From assembly GCA_965248995.1 (NCBI GenBank), contig CBDFKY010000006.1:447260-511259 (forward strand): 64,000 bases of DNA. The letters are read 5' to 3'. Position 1 is the stretch's first letter. Each line of letters opens with the position of its first letter. This document shows positions 43,438 to 52,656 of this stretch, one piece after another. The notes under the pieces were generated by a model that was not told where the DNA came from, made no database searches, and saw only the letters and a list, made by a program, of their open reading frames with translations. The DNA is from CBDFKY01 sp965248995 (GTDB taxonomy: Bacteria; Pseudomonadota; Alphaproteobacteria; Rickettsiales; UBA998). Both the position numbers and the translations under genes were made by a program.

Positions 43438-43466
43438 ACCATAGCAAAATTCAGGCACCCCTGCAA
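43438..43466 (-). promoter_or_regulatory. Predicted promoter of the Flp pilin gene
   Basis: On the minus strand TTGCAG (43466-43461) and TATGGT (43443-43438) are separated by 17 bp and lie about 58 bp before the pilin ATG. The -10 match is only moderate. Confidence 0.4.
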
Positions 43467-43474
43467 GTATTACT

Positions 43475-44491
43475 TTATAAAAAGTGAGGAGGGGTTGCGA
43501 TTACTTCAGCGGATGAGCATTTTTTACCGGGGTTGTTACCTGTCTGCCACTCAACGCCTTTCAACAGCCGACTCGCCTGCCCGATATCGCGCCCGATCTG
43601 CCGCATCAGTTCCGCAGTCGAATCGAAACTCTTTTCGTCGCGCAGGTGTTCCACCAGCCGCACGCGCAGCCGCCTGCCGTACAGGTCACCTACTTGACCA
43701 AACCCATGCAGTTCCAGCAGCGGCGCGCTTTTCGCTCCGAACGTCGGTTTGACGCCGATATTCGCCACGCCGTCCTGCCACTTCCTTTCTCCGGAGCTCT
43801 CCTCACCGCCGAAGCGGGCCGCATAGACGCCGTAGCGCGGCACGTGCAGCCCGCCCAGCGCGAGGTTGGCGGTCGGCACCTGCATTTCGCGGCCCCGCTT
43901 ATCCCCATGGATCACACGCCCGAAAATTTCATAGGGCCTGCCCAGCAGTGCTTCCGCTTCTGCAGGATTTCCCTCGCTCAAGGCGGTGCGAATCCGTGTG
44001 GAGGAGATCGGCGACCCATCTTTCATGACGGGGAGAACATACGTGCAGCCGAAGCGGTGGCGCACCGCCTGATCCTGCAGGAAGCGGATATCGCCTTGCC
44101 GCCTGTGGCCGAAATGAAAATCTTCTCCCACCACCACGTGCGTCACACCGAGCGTTTCCACCAGTAATTTCTCAACGAACGATTCCGCTTTTATTGCGGC
44201 AAAGGAAGCGTTGAAACGTGCCAGCATCACTCCGTGCAGGTGCATCTCTCTCATGCGCAGCAGGCGTAATCGCAGCGGCTCGATATGTCCCGGAGCGGTT
44301 TGTGGTGAGAAATACTGCCGGGGATGGGGTGTAAACGTCATGGCGATGCATGGTTTTCCCTTACCCCGCGCCACTGCCAGCGCCTGTTCCAGTACGGCCC
44401 TGTGGCCGAGATGCATCCCGTCGAAATTGCCGATCGCCAGTACGCATCCCTTAAAAGGCAGCGGAGCGGACAGGTCACGGAATATATGCAT
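43475..44491 (-). CDS. ribF: Bifunctional riboflavin kinase / FAD synthetase
   Basis: RibF phosphorylates riboflavin to FMN and adenylates FMN to FAD. The N-terminal adenylyltransferase motif is AIGNFDGMHLGHRAVL, with SSTRIRTALSEGN later. The C-terminal kinase has RPYEIFGRVIHGDKRGRE, VPTANLAL and the end VRLVEHLRDEKSFDSTAEL. The ATG at 44491 is preferred to TTG 44500. Total length is 338 aa, with about 25 extra residues at the C-terminus. Confidence 0.95.
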   Translation of the reverse strand: MHIFRDLSAPLPFKGCVLAIGNFDGMHLGHRAVLEQALAVARGKGKPCIAMTFTPHPRQYFSPQTAPGHIEPLRLRLLRMREMHLHGVMLARFNASFAAIKAESFVEKLLVETLGVTHVVVGEDFHFGHRRQGDIRFLQDQAVRHRFGCTYVLPVMKDGSPISSTRIRTALSEGNPAEAEALLGRPYEIFGRVIHGDKRGREMQVPTANLALGGLHVPRYGVYAARFGGEESSGERKWQDGVANIGVKPTFGAKSAPLLELHGFGQVGDLYGRRLRVRLVEHLRDEKSFDSTAELMRQIGRDIGQASRLLKGVEWQTGNNPGKKCSSAEVIATPPHFL

Positions 44492-44650
44492 GGCAGTCAA
44501 AATAGGGCGGGGAGGGGATATTGTATAGTGTCATTTCGCTTCGCAGTCCTCCAAGTCAAGAAAACGTTCCGTTTTTTGCTTCAATAAAAATACCGTGATG
44601 CGCAGCTGAAATTTTTTCATCCCTTCTGGCGCCCGTTTAGTTTCTCCGCT

Positions 44651-45112
44651 ATGAAAACAGGAAAATTGAGTCGGGATCAGGCGATGCGCGGGATACTATA
44701 TTTTTGTGGAATCATGTTTCTATTCCTTTCAGCGGACGCCGGCGCCGTACCGCTTAAGGTGCAGCTTGATAACGGCGCGGTGCGGTTCGACGTGGAAATA
44801 GCCCGCACGGAAAATGAGCAGGAGCGCGGCCTGATGTACCGTACCCGTCTGGCTGAGCGCACCGGGATGCTGTTCATCTATGACCTGCCGCCGCATATCG
44901 TGCATATGTGGATGCGCAATACGCTGATCGGGCTGGATATGCTGTTCATCGACGAGCACGGGGTCATCGTGAACATGAAAGAGAACGCCAAACCGCAGGA
45001 TGAAACGGTGATTTCCTCGCGCTACAACGTGACGTCCGTGCTGGAGATTGCGGCGGGAAGCGCAAAAAACTATGGTATTTCGGTAGGTAATACCGTATCG
45101 CTGGAGCCATGA
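44651..45112 (+). CDS. DUF192 family exported protein
   Basis: This is 153 aa; a signal peptide (GILYFCGIMFLFLSADAGA) precedes a complete DUF192 domain: VEIARTENEQERGLMYRT, GMLFIYDLPPHIVHMWMRNT, LDMLFIDEHGVIV and SVLEIAAGSAKNYGISVG. The family is periplasmic and of unknown function. A start at ATG 44684 is also possible. The next gene overlaps by 4 bp and seems to be a diverged duplicate. Confidence 0.88.
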   Translation: MKTGKLSRDQAMRGILYFCGIMFLFLSADAGAVPLKVQLDNGAVRFDVEIARTENEQERGLMYRTRLAERTGMLFIYDLPPHIVHMWMRNTLIGLDMLFIDEHGVIVNMKENAKPQDETVISSRYNVTSVLEIAAGSAKNYGISVGNTVSLEP

Positions 45113-45831
45113 AACGGGTGATACGCGGAAAAATACTGTTCGTCCTGACGGTGCTGCTGTTCAGCGTCTGCGCGGGCGCATCCGTCGCAGCACAGGCGAA
45201 GGCGCACCGTAGCCATAAGCCGGTCAAACCGAGTGACGCCGTCATCTTCACCCGTGACAGCCTGTTCATCGAATCCACCGTGAAGATTCCGGTGACGCGT
45301 CCGGCCGCCGTGGTTCCGTCGAACGATCCCGCGAAGGCGACGGCGAATGCATCCGCGGATCAGCCGACCAATACCAACGCGGTCACCAGAGGTGATAAAT
45401 CGGCAGCGCCGGAGGTGGCCAGACCTGCCGCACCCGCCATGGTGCACGAGGTGGTCGAAGCCAAGAAAAAGCACCAGTTTTTCGTCACCGTCAACAATGC
45501 CGACGCGATGGAGACGGACTGGATCGTCGATGTGAGCGAGATACGCGAGGATTTCGGCGTGCTGTACGTGTTCAACAAGCCGTCCCCGGCCACGATTCCC
45601 CCTTCGGAGTCCGAGCAGCATTACGATATCCTGTTCATCGGCAGTTACGGGAATATCATCACGATCGCCCAGAATATCGCCAGCGCTTCGCTCGCGGAGC
45701 CGATCGAGGTCAGGACCCCCGTCAAAGCATTGCTTTATCTGGCGGGCGGCAGCGTGAAGAAGCTCGGTATTTCACTGAAAGACCGTGTGCTGCACCCGCT
45801 GTTTCCCACTCCTCCGAACATTACCAGTTAA
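45109..45831 (+). CDS. Exported protein with a degenerate DUF192-like C-terminus
   Basis: This 240-aa protein has a signal peptide (FVLTVLLFSVCAGASVAA) and a Pro/Ala-rich linker (about 60-115). Its C-terminal half (HYDILFIGSYGNIITIAQN ... VKALLYLAGGSVKKLGISL) aligns by eye with the end of the preceding DUF192 protein. The conserved ERGLM and MWMRNT segments are missing or replaced (TDWIVDVSEIREDFGVLYVF). It is probably a tandem duplicate that lost the original site. It overlaps the previous stop by ATGA and ends next to the cysS ATG. Confidence 0.65.
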   Translation: MKRVIRGKILFVLTVLLFSVCAGASVAAQAKAHRSHKPVKPSDAVIFTRDSLFIESTVKIPVTRPAAVVPSNDPAKATANASADQPTNTNAVTRGDKSAAPEVARPAAPAMVHEVVEAKKKHQFFVTVNNADAMETDWIVDVSEIREDFGVLYVFNKPSPATIPPSESEQHYDILFIGSYGNIITIAQNIASASLAEPIEVRTPVKALLYLAGGSVKKLGISLKDRVLHPLFPTPPNITS

Positions 45832-47190
45832 ATGGCTGGCATGGCTGGTTTTCCGATCCTTCTTTATAATACTTTGAGTCGCCGTAAAGAGCCGGTGGGA
45901 GAAAAAACATTCCTCGGGATGTATGTCTGCGGCCCGACGGTGTATGACCGCCCGCATCTCGGCAATGCACGGTCGGTGGTGGTATATGACGTGCTGTTCC
46001 GCCTGCTGCGGCATTGTTACGGGCCTGAGCAGGTGACGTATGTCCGCAACATCACCGATGTGGACGACAAGATCAACGCCCGGGCGCGCGAGAGAGGAAT
46101 CGCCATCCATACGCTCACGCAGGAAGTTACGGCGGCTTTCCACCACAACGTGGAAGCGCTCGGCTGCCTGCCGCCGACGATCGAACCGCGCGCCACCCAT
46201 CATATCGCGGAAATGATCGAGATGACGGAGCGCCTGATTGCCGGAGGATATGCTTACGTCGATGCGGGGCATGTCCTGTTCAACGTCACCAGCCCTTCGC
46301 ACGGGAACTGGCGGTACGGCATCCTCTCTCGCCGCAACGCCGAAGAACAGGAAGCCGGCGCGAGGGTGGCGGTGGAGAGTTACAAGCGTCATCCGGGCGA
46401 TTTCGTCCTGTGGAAACCGGCGGACGCGCAGGATGACGCCTCCTCCGTGTTCGAAAGCCCCTGGGGAAGAGGGAGGCCCGGCTGGCATATCGAATGTTCG
46501 GCGATGGCGACGCGTTATCTGGGCGCGGATTTCGATATTCACGGCGGCGGCGCCGACCTGATGTTCCCGCACCATGAAAACGAAATCGCCCAGTCCTGCT
46601 GTGCGCATCCGGCGAGCAGTTACGCCCGCCTGTGGGTGCATAACGGTTTCCTGACGGTGAACGGTGAGAAAATGTCCAAATCGCTCGGCAATTTCATCAC
46701 CGTGCATGACCTGCTGGAGCGCGGGGTGCGCGGCGAGGTGATCCGCTTCGCCCTGATGAGCACGCAGTATGCCAAGCCGCTCGACTGGACGGAGAAGCTA
46801 CTGGAAGATTCCGCCAAACAGCTGGAAAAGTTCTACCGTACTATGGGCGGCGTGCCTCAGCGGCCGGAGGTTTCTTCAGAACTGGTCGACGCCCTGGCGG
46901 ATGACATGAACGTCCCGAAAGCATTGTCGCTACTGCACGGAATGCCCGCCGACCAATTAAAGGCGAGCGGCGCGCTGCTCGGAATATTGCAATCGGATAC
47001 AGGCGCATGGTCGGATAAACGTACGGCGAAACCGTCGGAAATCGACGGCGTGGATATCGCGGCCCGGGTGGTGGCCCGCACTGCCGCAAAACAGGCGAAG
47101 GACTGGACGGAAGCGGACAGGATCCGGGGCGAACTTCAGGCGATGGGGATTACGTTGAAGGATCATCCCGACGGCACCACGACGTGGTAA
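45832..47190 (+). CDS. cysS: Cysteinyl-tRNA synthetase
   Basis: This class I aminoacyl-tRNA synthetase is 452 aa. The zinc and cysteine-binding residues appear in MYVCGPTVYDRPHLGNAR, WHIECSAMA and FPHHENEIAQS; the KMSKS loop is GEKMSKSLGNF. The C-terminal anticodon-binding part is shorter than in E. coli CysRS. A second ATG at 45841 is equally possible as start. It is preceded immediately by the DUF192-like gene. Confidence 0.96.
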   Translation: MAGMAGFPILLYNTLSRRKEPVGEKTFLGMYVCGPTVYDRPHLGNARSVVVYDVLFRLLRHCYGPEQVTYVRNITDVDDKINARARERGIAIHTLTQEVTAAFHHNVEALGCLPPTIEPRATHHIAEMIEMTERLIAGGYAYVDAGHVLFNVTSPSHGNWRYGILSRRNAEEQEAGARVAVESYKRHPGDFVLWKPADAQDDASSVFESPWGRGRPGWHIECSAMATRYLGADFDIHGGGADLMFPHHENEIAQSCCAHPASSYARLWVHNGFLTVNGEKMSKSLGNFITVHDLLERGVRGEVIRFALMSTQYAKPLDWTEKLLEDSAKQLEKFYRTMGGVPQRPEVSSELVDALADDMNVPKALSLLHGMPADQLKASGALLGILQSDTGAWSDKRTAKPSEIDGVDIAARVVARTAAKQAKDWTEADRIRGELQAMGITLKDHPDGTTTW

Positions 47191-47194
47191 CATC

Positions 47195-48217
47195 ATGGAA
47201 AATACACCTGCCGACGACATTGCAGAGGAAACCTTTCATCACTCTTCTCGTCATGACTTTCTGAATGCGATGATGGAGGCGGCCTTGGAAGGGGGGAGGG
47301 AGATCAACCGGCATTTTTCCCTGCGCCAGCACCATGAAGCCGCCGGTGCGGATGAAGTAAAGGACGGCACTCTTACCACCTCTGAGTATACCGACGCGCT
47401 CACCGCGGCGGACAGAGCTTCTGACAGCGCCATCCGTGGGATATTGGACGAGTACGATCCTGCCGTCCGTTATGTTTCGGAGGAATCGGAAGCGCAGGAG
47501 CGGGCAAAAGAAGGGGGCGTACGCTTTCTGGTCGATCCGCTCGACGGCACTTCGAACTTCACCAAGGGATCCTTCGACTATTCCGTTACCGTGGCGTATC
47601 AGTCTTTTGAGGAGGGGAAATGGAAAACGCGGGCCGGGGTCGTGCATGATCCTGTGACCAACCGCATATATTTCGCGGATGAACGGCATTCTTTTACCGC
47701 TCTTTGCGATCCCGTGGGAAATACGTTGTTGCAGGGAAGTATTTCAGCATTACAGGTTCATAAAGAAACGGAAGCGGAACCGTTTGCCGGAGGATGGCAG
47801 CAGCGACTGAAGGGAAAGGCCATCGAGGTCGCGGTATATAAATCGGGTAGGGGAGACGCGGAAGTGGCGCAACATGCGAAAGACATCAACCGGCTGGGGG
47901 AAGCGGTTCGCACGGATCTGGCCGAAAATGGACAGTTGAAGCGCAGCTATTCCACGGCCCTGGTACTCTCGACGATGACGTATTTACAACGTCCGGACGG
48001 CGTGATCCTCGGCGGTGATTCCCTGAATGCATGGGATGTGGACGCGGCCCTGCATATCGTCAAGCAGGCCGGTGGTTTCGTGACGGATCCGCCAGTGACG
48101 ATCGCGGGCGAGCCTTTTGTTTTCGTAGCAAAATCCGCTTCGACGCTGCGGGCATTACAGCATATGGTCGAAGCCAAAGCGAAAACCGGGGAGCGGGAAC
48201 ATCAGCCTTTTCAGTAA
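47195..48217 (+). CDS. Inositol monophosphatase / CysQ family phosphatase
   Basis: This 340-aa Mg-dependent phosphatase has metal sites in RYVSEESEA and VDPLDGTSNFTKGSFDYS, and the C-terminal WDVDAALHIVKQAGGFVTD. The extra N-terminal region and several insertions distinguish it from standard SuhB. The substrate may be an inositol phosphate or a 3',5'-bisphosphate nucleotide. It is 4 bp from cysS, which would fit sulfur metabolism only loosely. Confidence 0.85.
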   Translation: MENTPADDIAEETFHHSSRHDFLNAMMEAALEGGREINRHFSLRQHHEAAGADEVKDGTLTTSEYTDALTAADRASDSAIRGILDEYDPAVRYVSEESEAQERAKEGGVRFLVDPLDGTSNFTKGSFDYSVTVAYQSFEEGKWKTRAGVVHDPVTNRIYFADERHSFTALCDPVGNTLLQGSISALQVHKETEAEPFAGGWQQRLKGKAIEVAVYKSGRGDAEVAQHAKDINRLGEAVRTDLAENGQLKRSYSTALVLSTMTYLQRPDGVILGGDSLNAWDVDAALHIVKQAGGFVTDPPVTIAGEPFVFVAKSASTLRALQHMVEAKAKTGEREHQPFQ

Positions 48218-48498
48218 AACGGCGCTTCGTCCGTATTTTTGCGCTCTTCATTGAACCAGGCGGGAATACATTCCAGCTTTCCGATACGCGGGGTCTGGTC
48301 GGCCTTGTCCGTCCAGTAAAACCCGATCCGGCAGAGCATTTTCTCACCGGCGATAATAAAATAGCGCTCAAACCGGTCGGCGCCGAGATAGGCGGCTTCC
48401 CGCGCTTCGTAGATCCATGCCACGAATTCCGATTCCGGATAGGCGCGCTCACGCGGGCTTGGCGGCAGGGCGGTGAAGGTGGGAATCTTGCGGTTCAT
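48211..48498 (-). CDS. Uncharacterised small protein (95 aa)
   Basis: No family is recognised. It is a soluble, aromatic-rich protein (FVAWIYEAREAAYLGADRFE, MLCRIGFYWTDKADQ, CIPAWFNEERK). Its end overlaps the convergent phosphatase gene by 7 bp. The start ATG lacks a strong ribosome site, so its reality is moderately supported by its coding-like composition only. Confidence 0.5.
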   Translation of the reverse strand: MNRKIPTFTALPPSPRERAYPESEFVAWIYEAREAAYLGADRFERYFIIAGEKMLCRIGFYWTDKADQTPRIGKLECIPAWFNEERKNTDEAPFY

Positions 48499-48584
48499 AT
48501 GTGAACAACCATACCCTTAAAAACTTAGCAACTCGTAAACATGCCGCGAACTGCGGAAAGTTTGCTTTAGTGATTTATTAAGGG

Positions 48585-48613
48585 TTGTCATGTAGGCACA
48601 GACATTGCATAAT
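48585..48613 (+). promoter_or_regulatory. Strong predicted sigma-70 promoter of the transglycosylase gene
   Basis: TTGTCA (48585-48590) and CATAAT (48608-48613) are spaced by exactly 17 bp and each matches consensus at five of six positions. They lie 30 bp before the ATG at 48643. Confidence 0.65.
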
Positions 48614-48642
48614 GAAACAATGTGTAAAGACAGAAGGGTCAT

Positions 48643-49686
48643 ATGAAACGTATAGTCTGGACGCTGGTAATGATCACGGTGATGGAAATGCTGCACGGAC
48701 CGGCTGCCCACGCCGCTTCTGTGATGGCGGATGAAAGCGCCTACGCATTGGCCAGTTCCAACCTGTGCGTACAGGAATTTTCCGCCGCGGAACGGCAGTA
48801 CGGTATTCCGAAACATCTGCTGATGGCGATCGCCAATACGGAATCGGGCCGTTTCAATCCGCAGGTGGGCAAGGTGGTGCCGTGGCCCTGGACGCTCAAT
48901 GTCGAAGGGCAGGGCGCCTATTTCGAAAATATGCATGACGCGATGACGGCGGTCAAGCGAGCGCGGCAGTCGGGCAAGGACAGTATCGACGTCGGCTGCA
49001 TGCAGATCAGCCTCAAACATCACCCGGACGCGTTCGCCACGTTGCTGGATGCCCTGAACCCCGCGGAAAACGTCACCTACGCGGCAAAGTTCCTGCGCCA
49101 GAATTATGACGACCTGAAATCATGGCCGGAAGCGATCGCCGCCTATCATTCCCGCACGCCGTCGCGCGGCAATCCGTATTACGCGATGGTGCGCCAGCGC
49201 TGGCAGGATATCCGCAGCAATGCCGGCGGGACGATGCTCGAGAACAGTGAATATATGGTGGCGGGCGTAAAGGTCACCCGCCTGCCGGTAAGCATAGCTA
49301 CGGCGGACGCGGTGGCCGGCAGCCCGGTGGCCGACAGCCCGGTGGCCGGCATTCCGGTGGCCGGCAATCCTCTGGCCCACACGCCGGATTCGGAGTTCAA
49401 CCTTGCCATGCGTGACGGCGACACGGACGCCGCTCCCGCTTACGCCAGGGTCGTCACCCACGGCGGTGCGAAACCGATGGTACGTAAGACGAGCGCGCAA
49501 CGTTTCGGGACGATGAAAGTGATTACCGTCGCCGCGGAAGATGCGAACAGCCGTGACGCCGCCATCGTGACCATCACGCCGACATCGCAGCGTATCGTCG
49601 ATACCGAGCCGGAGGATACCCGGGGGGCGGACGTTTCCCCTCCGTCGCAAAGCAGCGGCCCCAACTGGATTTTCGGCCACGAATAA
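48643..49686 (+). CDS. Lytic transglycosylase (SLT domain)
   Basis: This 347-aa protein has a signal peptide (VWTLVMITVMEMLHGPAAHA) and a goose-lysozyme-like SLT domain. The catalytic glutamate is in LLMAIANTESGRFNPQVG, followed by PWPWTLNVEG, DVGCMQISLKHHP and AIAAYHSRTP. Residues 224-243 are four near-identical five-residue repeats (VAGSP type), and the C-terminal half is low-complexity. It cleaves peptidoglycan in the periplasm. A role like VirB1, opening the wall for the T4SS or flagellum, is possible but not shown by context. Confidence 0.88.
   Translation: MKRIVWTLVMITVMEMLHGPAAHAASVMADESAYALASSNLCVQEFSAAERQYGIPKHLLMAIANTESGRFNPQVGKVVPWPWTLNVEGQGAYFENMHDAMTAVKRARQSGKDSIDVGCMQISLKHHPDAFATLLDALNPAENVTYAAKFLRQNYDDLKSWPEAIAAYHSRTPSRGNPYYAMVRQRWQDIRSNAGGTMLENSEYMVAGVKVTRLPVSIATADAVAGSPVADSPVAGIPVAGNPLAHTPDSEFNLAMRDGDTDAAPAYARVVTHGGAKPMVRKTSAQRFGTMKVITVAAEDANSRDAAIVTITPTSQRIVDTEPEDTRGADVSPPSQSSGPNWIFGHE
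49312..49371 (+). repeat. 15-bp imperfect tandem repeat in the transglycosylase gene
   Basis: Four units of GTGGCCGGCAGCCCG type encode VAGSP, VADSP, VAGIP and VAGNP. Three of five codons are nearly invariant. This is an older, diverged counterpart of the perfect arrays in hslO and at 60241. Confidence 0.85.
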
Positions 49687-49772
49687 CGACGCGCTCAGCG
49701 GCGTCAAGGCTTGACGGCGGCGGAATCGGCGGCGTATATTATGCCGGTGATTTTTACCCCGATGGTTCCGCT

Positions 49773-51374
49773 ATGATTTCTGCCGCCCGCCCCGTGCTGT
49801 TATGTATCCTCGACGGCTGGGGACAGCGTGAGGTGAACGCGGACAACGCCATCGCGCAGGCGCGCACACCGGTCTACAACACTTTGAAAAGCGTTTCACC
49901 GTCCGGCCTGATCAATGCCTCGGAACATTATGTCGGCCTTCCCAAGGGGCAGATGGGCAATTCCGAAGTCGGGCATATGAATATCGGCTCGGGCCGCCCG
50001 GTACGCCAGCTTCTGCCACGAATCAACGAAGCGGTCGCCGCCGGAACGCTGGAGAAAAACGAAACCCTGCAAAATTTTATCGGCACCTTGAAAACCTCCG
50101 GCGGCGCATGCCACCTGCTCGGCCTTTGCTCGAACGGAGGGGTGCATGCGCATCTGGATCACATCGTCGCACTCGCCCGCATCGTGGTAGCGGAAGGAAT
50201 TCCGGTATGGATTCATGCGATCACGGACGGGCGCGACACGCCGCCGACATCGGCACACGACCAGGGGTTTATCGACACGCTCGCCAGGCTCTGCAGCGAA
50301 CAGAAGCGGATCCGTATCGCCACGCTCGGCGGGCGGTATTACGCGATGGACAGGGATCATCACTGGGAGCGGGTACAGTACGCCTACGAGGCGATGGCGG
50401 AGGGCATCGGGCTGGAAGGAAAAGACGCGCTCAGCGCCTTGCAGGCCGCTTACGAACGCGGTGAAACAGATGAATTCATCAAACCGACCGTGCTGGCAGG
50501 GTATGAAGGAATCCTGAAGGGAGACGGTATCCTGATGGCGAATTTCCGTCCCGACCGCGCCCGCCAGATCATGCAGGCGTTCACGATGGAAACGTTCGAC
50601 GGATTTCCGCGTAATTTATCTTTTCTGCCTGCAGCGCTCGGCATCGCCGATTACTGGTCGGAGGATTGCCCGCTCACCGTTCCCGCTGTTTTTCCCTTGG
50701 AACAGGTGACGGAATCGCTTGGGGAAGTGCTCTCTACCCACGGTAAAACGCAGCTACGTATCGCGGAGAGTGAAAAATTCAATCACGTAACGTATTTCTT
50801 CAGCGGCGGTCATCCGCAGTTCGCGGGCGAGGAGCGCTCATTTGTGCCCTCCCCCTCCGTCGCCACCTATGACCTGCAGCCGGAAATGTCGGCGCCCGAA
50901 GTGACGGACAAGCTGGTGGAGGCGATTCTTGGCGGGAACTATGATTTTATCGTCGTGAACTACGCCAATCCGGACATGGTCGGCCATACCGGCAACCATC
51001 CGGCGGTGGTCAAAGCCATCGAAGTGGTGGACGGCTGTCTGGGCCGCATCCGCGAAGCCATGAAAAAGGCGGGCGGTGTATGGTTCATCACGGCGGATCA
51101 CGGCAATGCCGAGATCACGAAAGATGAAAAGGGGCAGCCGCATACCCAGCATACCACGAACCTGGTCCCGTTCATCGCCGCCGATATGGATAGTTCCGCC
51201 TGCGCCATCCGTGAAGGCGGCGCGCTGTGTGACATCGCTCCCACGCTTCTGCAATGCATGGGAATTCCCGTTCCCGCCGCCATGACGGGCAGACCGCTGC
51301 TGATCCATATGACCGAAGATGAAGAGGATATGGAAGACGGGACGGTCTGCTGCGCCGCGCATGCGAGGCGGTAG
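49773..51374 (+). CDS. gpmI: 2,3-bisphosphoglycerate-independent phosphoglycerate mutase
   Basis: This manganese-dependent glycolytic mutase is 533 aa. The phosphoserine site is GQMGNSEVGHMNIGSGR near residue 65. Also visible are HAITDGRDTPP, the metal-binding FNHVTYFFSGG and VNYANPDMVGHTGN, and WFITADHGNAE. The stop is followed at once by the GTG of envC, so the genes are co-transcribed. Confidence 0.96.
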   Translation: MISAARPVLLCILDGWGQREVNADNAIAQARTPVYNTLKSVSPSGLINASEHYVGLPKGQMGNSEVGHMNIGSGRPVRQLLPRINEAVAAGTLEKNETLQNFIGTLKTSGGACHLLGLCSNGGVHAHLDHIVALARIVVAEGIPVWIHAITDGRDTPPTSAHDQGFIDTLARLCSEQKRIRIATLGGRYYAMDRDHHWERVQYAYEAMAEGIGLEGKDALSALQAAYERGETDEFIKPTVLAGYEGILKGDGILMANFRPDRARQIMQAFTMETFDGFPRNLSFLPAALGIADYWSEDCPLTVPAVFPLEQVTESLGEVLSTHGKTQLRIAESEKFNHVTYFFSGGHPQFAGEERSFVPSPSVATYDLQPEMSAPEVTDKLVEAILGGNYDFIVVNYANPDMVGHTGNHPAVVKAIEVVDGCLGRIREAMKKAGGVWFITADHGNAEITKDEKGQPHTQHTTNLVPFIAADMDSSACAIREGGALCDIAPTLLQCMGIPVPAAMTGRPLLIHMTEDEEDMEDGTVCCAAHARR

Positions 51375-52652
51375 GTGACGGAGCCGCTCAAGCGAACGTG
51401 GGCCTTCCGTTGTATAGGGTTATGGCTGGTGTGCGCGATAGTACCAACAGTATGTTACAGTGCGACTTCCACGCTGGAACAGCAGAAAGAGCGGCTGGAA
51501 GCGCTGAAGAAAACTCTTAAATCTACGCGGTCCGAGCACGTGCTGACGCAGGATCAGATGGAGCATCTGAAACGCGACATCGCATCGGCGCAGGAAGATA
51601 TCTTGAACAAAGCGGCCGCGATCGGCAAAGTCGAGCAGGATCTGGTGCGCCAGCAGGACGAAGTGCGCGATATGTTCGACAAGGAAGCGAAAAAATCGCG
51701 CGAACTCGCCGGCATCCGCAACCGGATAAGCCGGATGGTGTCCGCCGCGTGGAGCATTCAGTACCGCCCGCAGCTGGCGGCCTGGCTGCTTCCGGAAGAG
51801 ACGCGGCAGCGGGCGCTGGCTTCCCGGGCCGTGCATATGACGACGGTATCGCTTAAAAAGCAGATGGACGGCGCCAACCAGTCCATGCTGGAAGTGCAGC
51901 AGCTGCGGCAGGCGATCGTGCAGAAGCAGCATGACAGCGAAGCGACGGAACAACGGTTGCAGGCGGAGCGCAAGACGTTGCAGGAAAGCACGGTGCATCA
52001 GCAGGCATTGCTGGCGCAACTGCAGCATAACGAAGAAGGATACGGCCGGAAAATCGCCTCACTCACCAGAGAGTCGGAATCACTGGAAGGGCTGATAAAC
52101 ACCCTGGAGAAAGCCAGAGCGGAGCGGGACGAGCAGCGAGAGGCCGAAAAGACGGAAGAAAGAAACCGCCTGAGCCACAAGCCGTCGCCACCGCATATCC
52201 CTGAAAAACATCATGAAGGGCATGAATCAGGCAAGGCGGCGTCCTTCGCCCTGGCGCGGGGCAGGCTGCCGCTGCCGGCGGAAGGAACGGTTTCAGGCCA
52301 TTTCGGAGAACGACGCGGTAATAATGACCGGCTGAAAGGGCTTGAGATCCGCACGATCAAAGGCGGGCTGGTCACCGCCCCTTACGAAGGGGAGGTGCTC
52401 TACACCGGAACGTTCCTGGATTACGGCAAGATGGTGATTTTACGCCACAGTCGGGAATATCACACACTCGTGGCGGGATTGTCACGGATTGATGTCTCGG
52501 TCGGCCAGTTTTTATTGGACGGCGAGCCGATTGGTGCTATGGGAGAAGGTAGTGATCAACGTAACCTGTACCTCGAACTCCGGAAATCGTCGCAGGCGAT
52601 CGACCCGGAACCGTGGTTCTCTTTACAAAAACATTCTTATGCGAAGCGCTGA
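51375..52652 (+). CDS. envC: Murein hydrolase activator EnvC-like protein (degenerate M23)
   Basis: This 425-aa periplasmic division protein has a signal peptide and a long coiled coil (about 30-260: LEQQKERLEALKKTLKST and onward). The C-terminal M23/LytM fold contains LPLPAEGTVSGHFGERRG, VTAPYEGEVLYTGTFLDYGK and LYLELRKSSQAIDPEPW. The zinc-binding His and Asp of active M23 enzymes are replaced (GLEIRT in place of H.G.D), as in EnvC proteins that activate amidases without cutting the wall. The GTG start directly follows the gpmI stop. Confidence 0.92.
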   Translation: MTEPLKRTWAFRCIGLWLVCAIVPTVCYSATSTLEQQKERLEALKKTLKSTRSEHVLTQDQMEHLKRDIASAQEDILNKAAAIGKVEQDLVRQQDEVRDMFDKEAKKSRELAGIRNRISRMVSAAWSIQYRPQLAAWLLPEETRQRALASRAVHMTTVSLKKQMDGANQSMLEVQQLRQAIVQKQHDSEATEQRLQAERKTLQESTVHQQALLAQLQHNEEGYGRKIASLTRESESLEGLINTLEKARAERDEQREAEKTEERNRLSHKPSPPHIPEKHHEGHESGKAASFALARGRLPLPAEGTVSGHFGERRGNNDRLKGLEIRTIKGGLVTAPYEGEVLYTGTFLDYGKMVILRHSREYHTLVAGLSRIDVSVGQFLLDGEPIGAMGEGSDQRNLYLELRKSSQAIDPEPWFSLQKHSYAKR

Positions 52653-52656
52653 CGCC

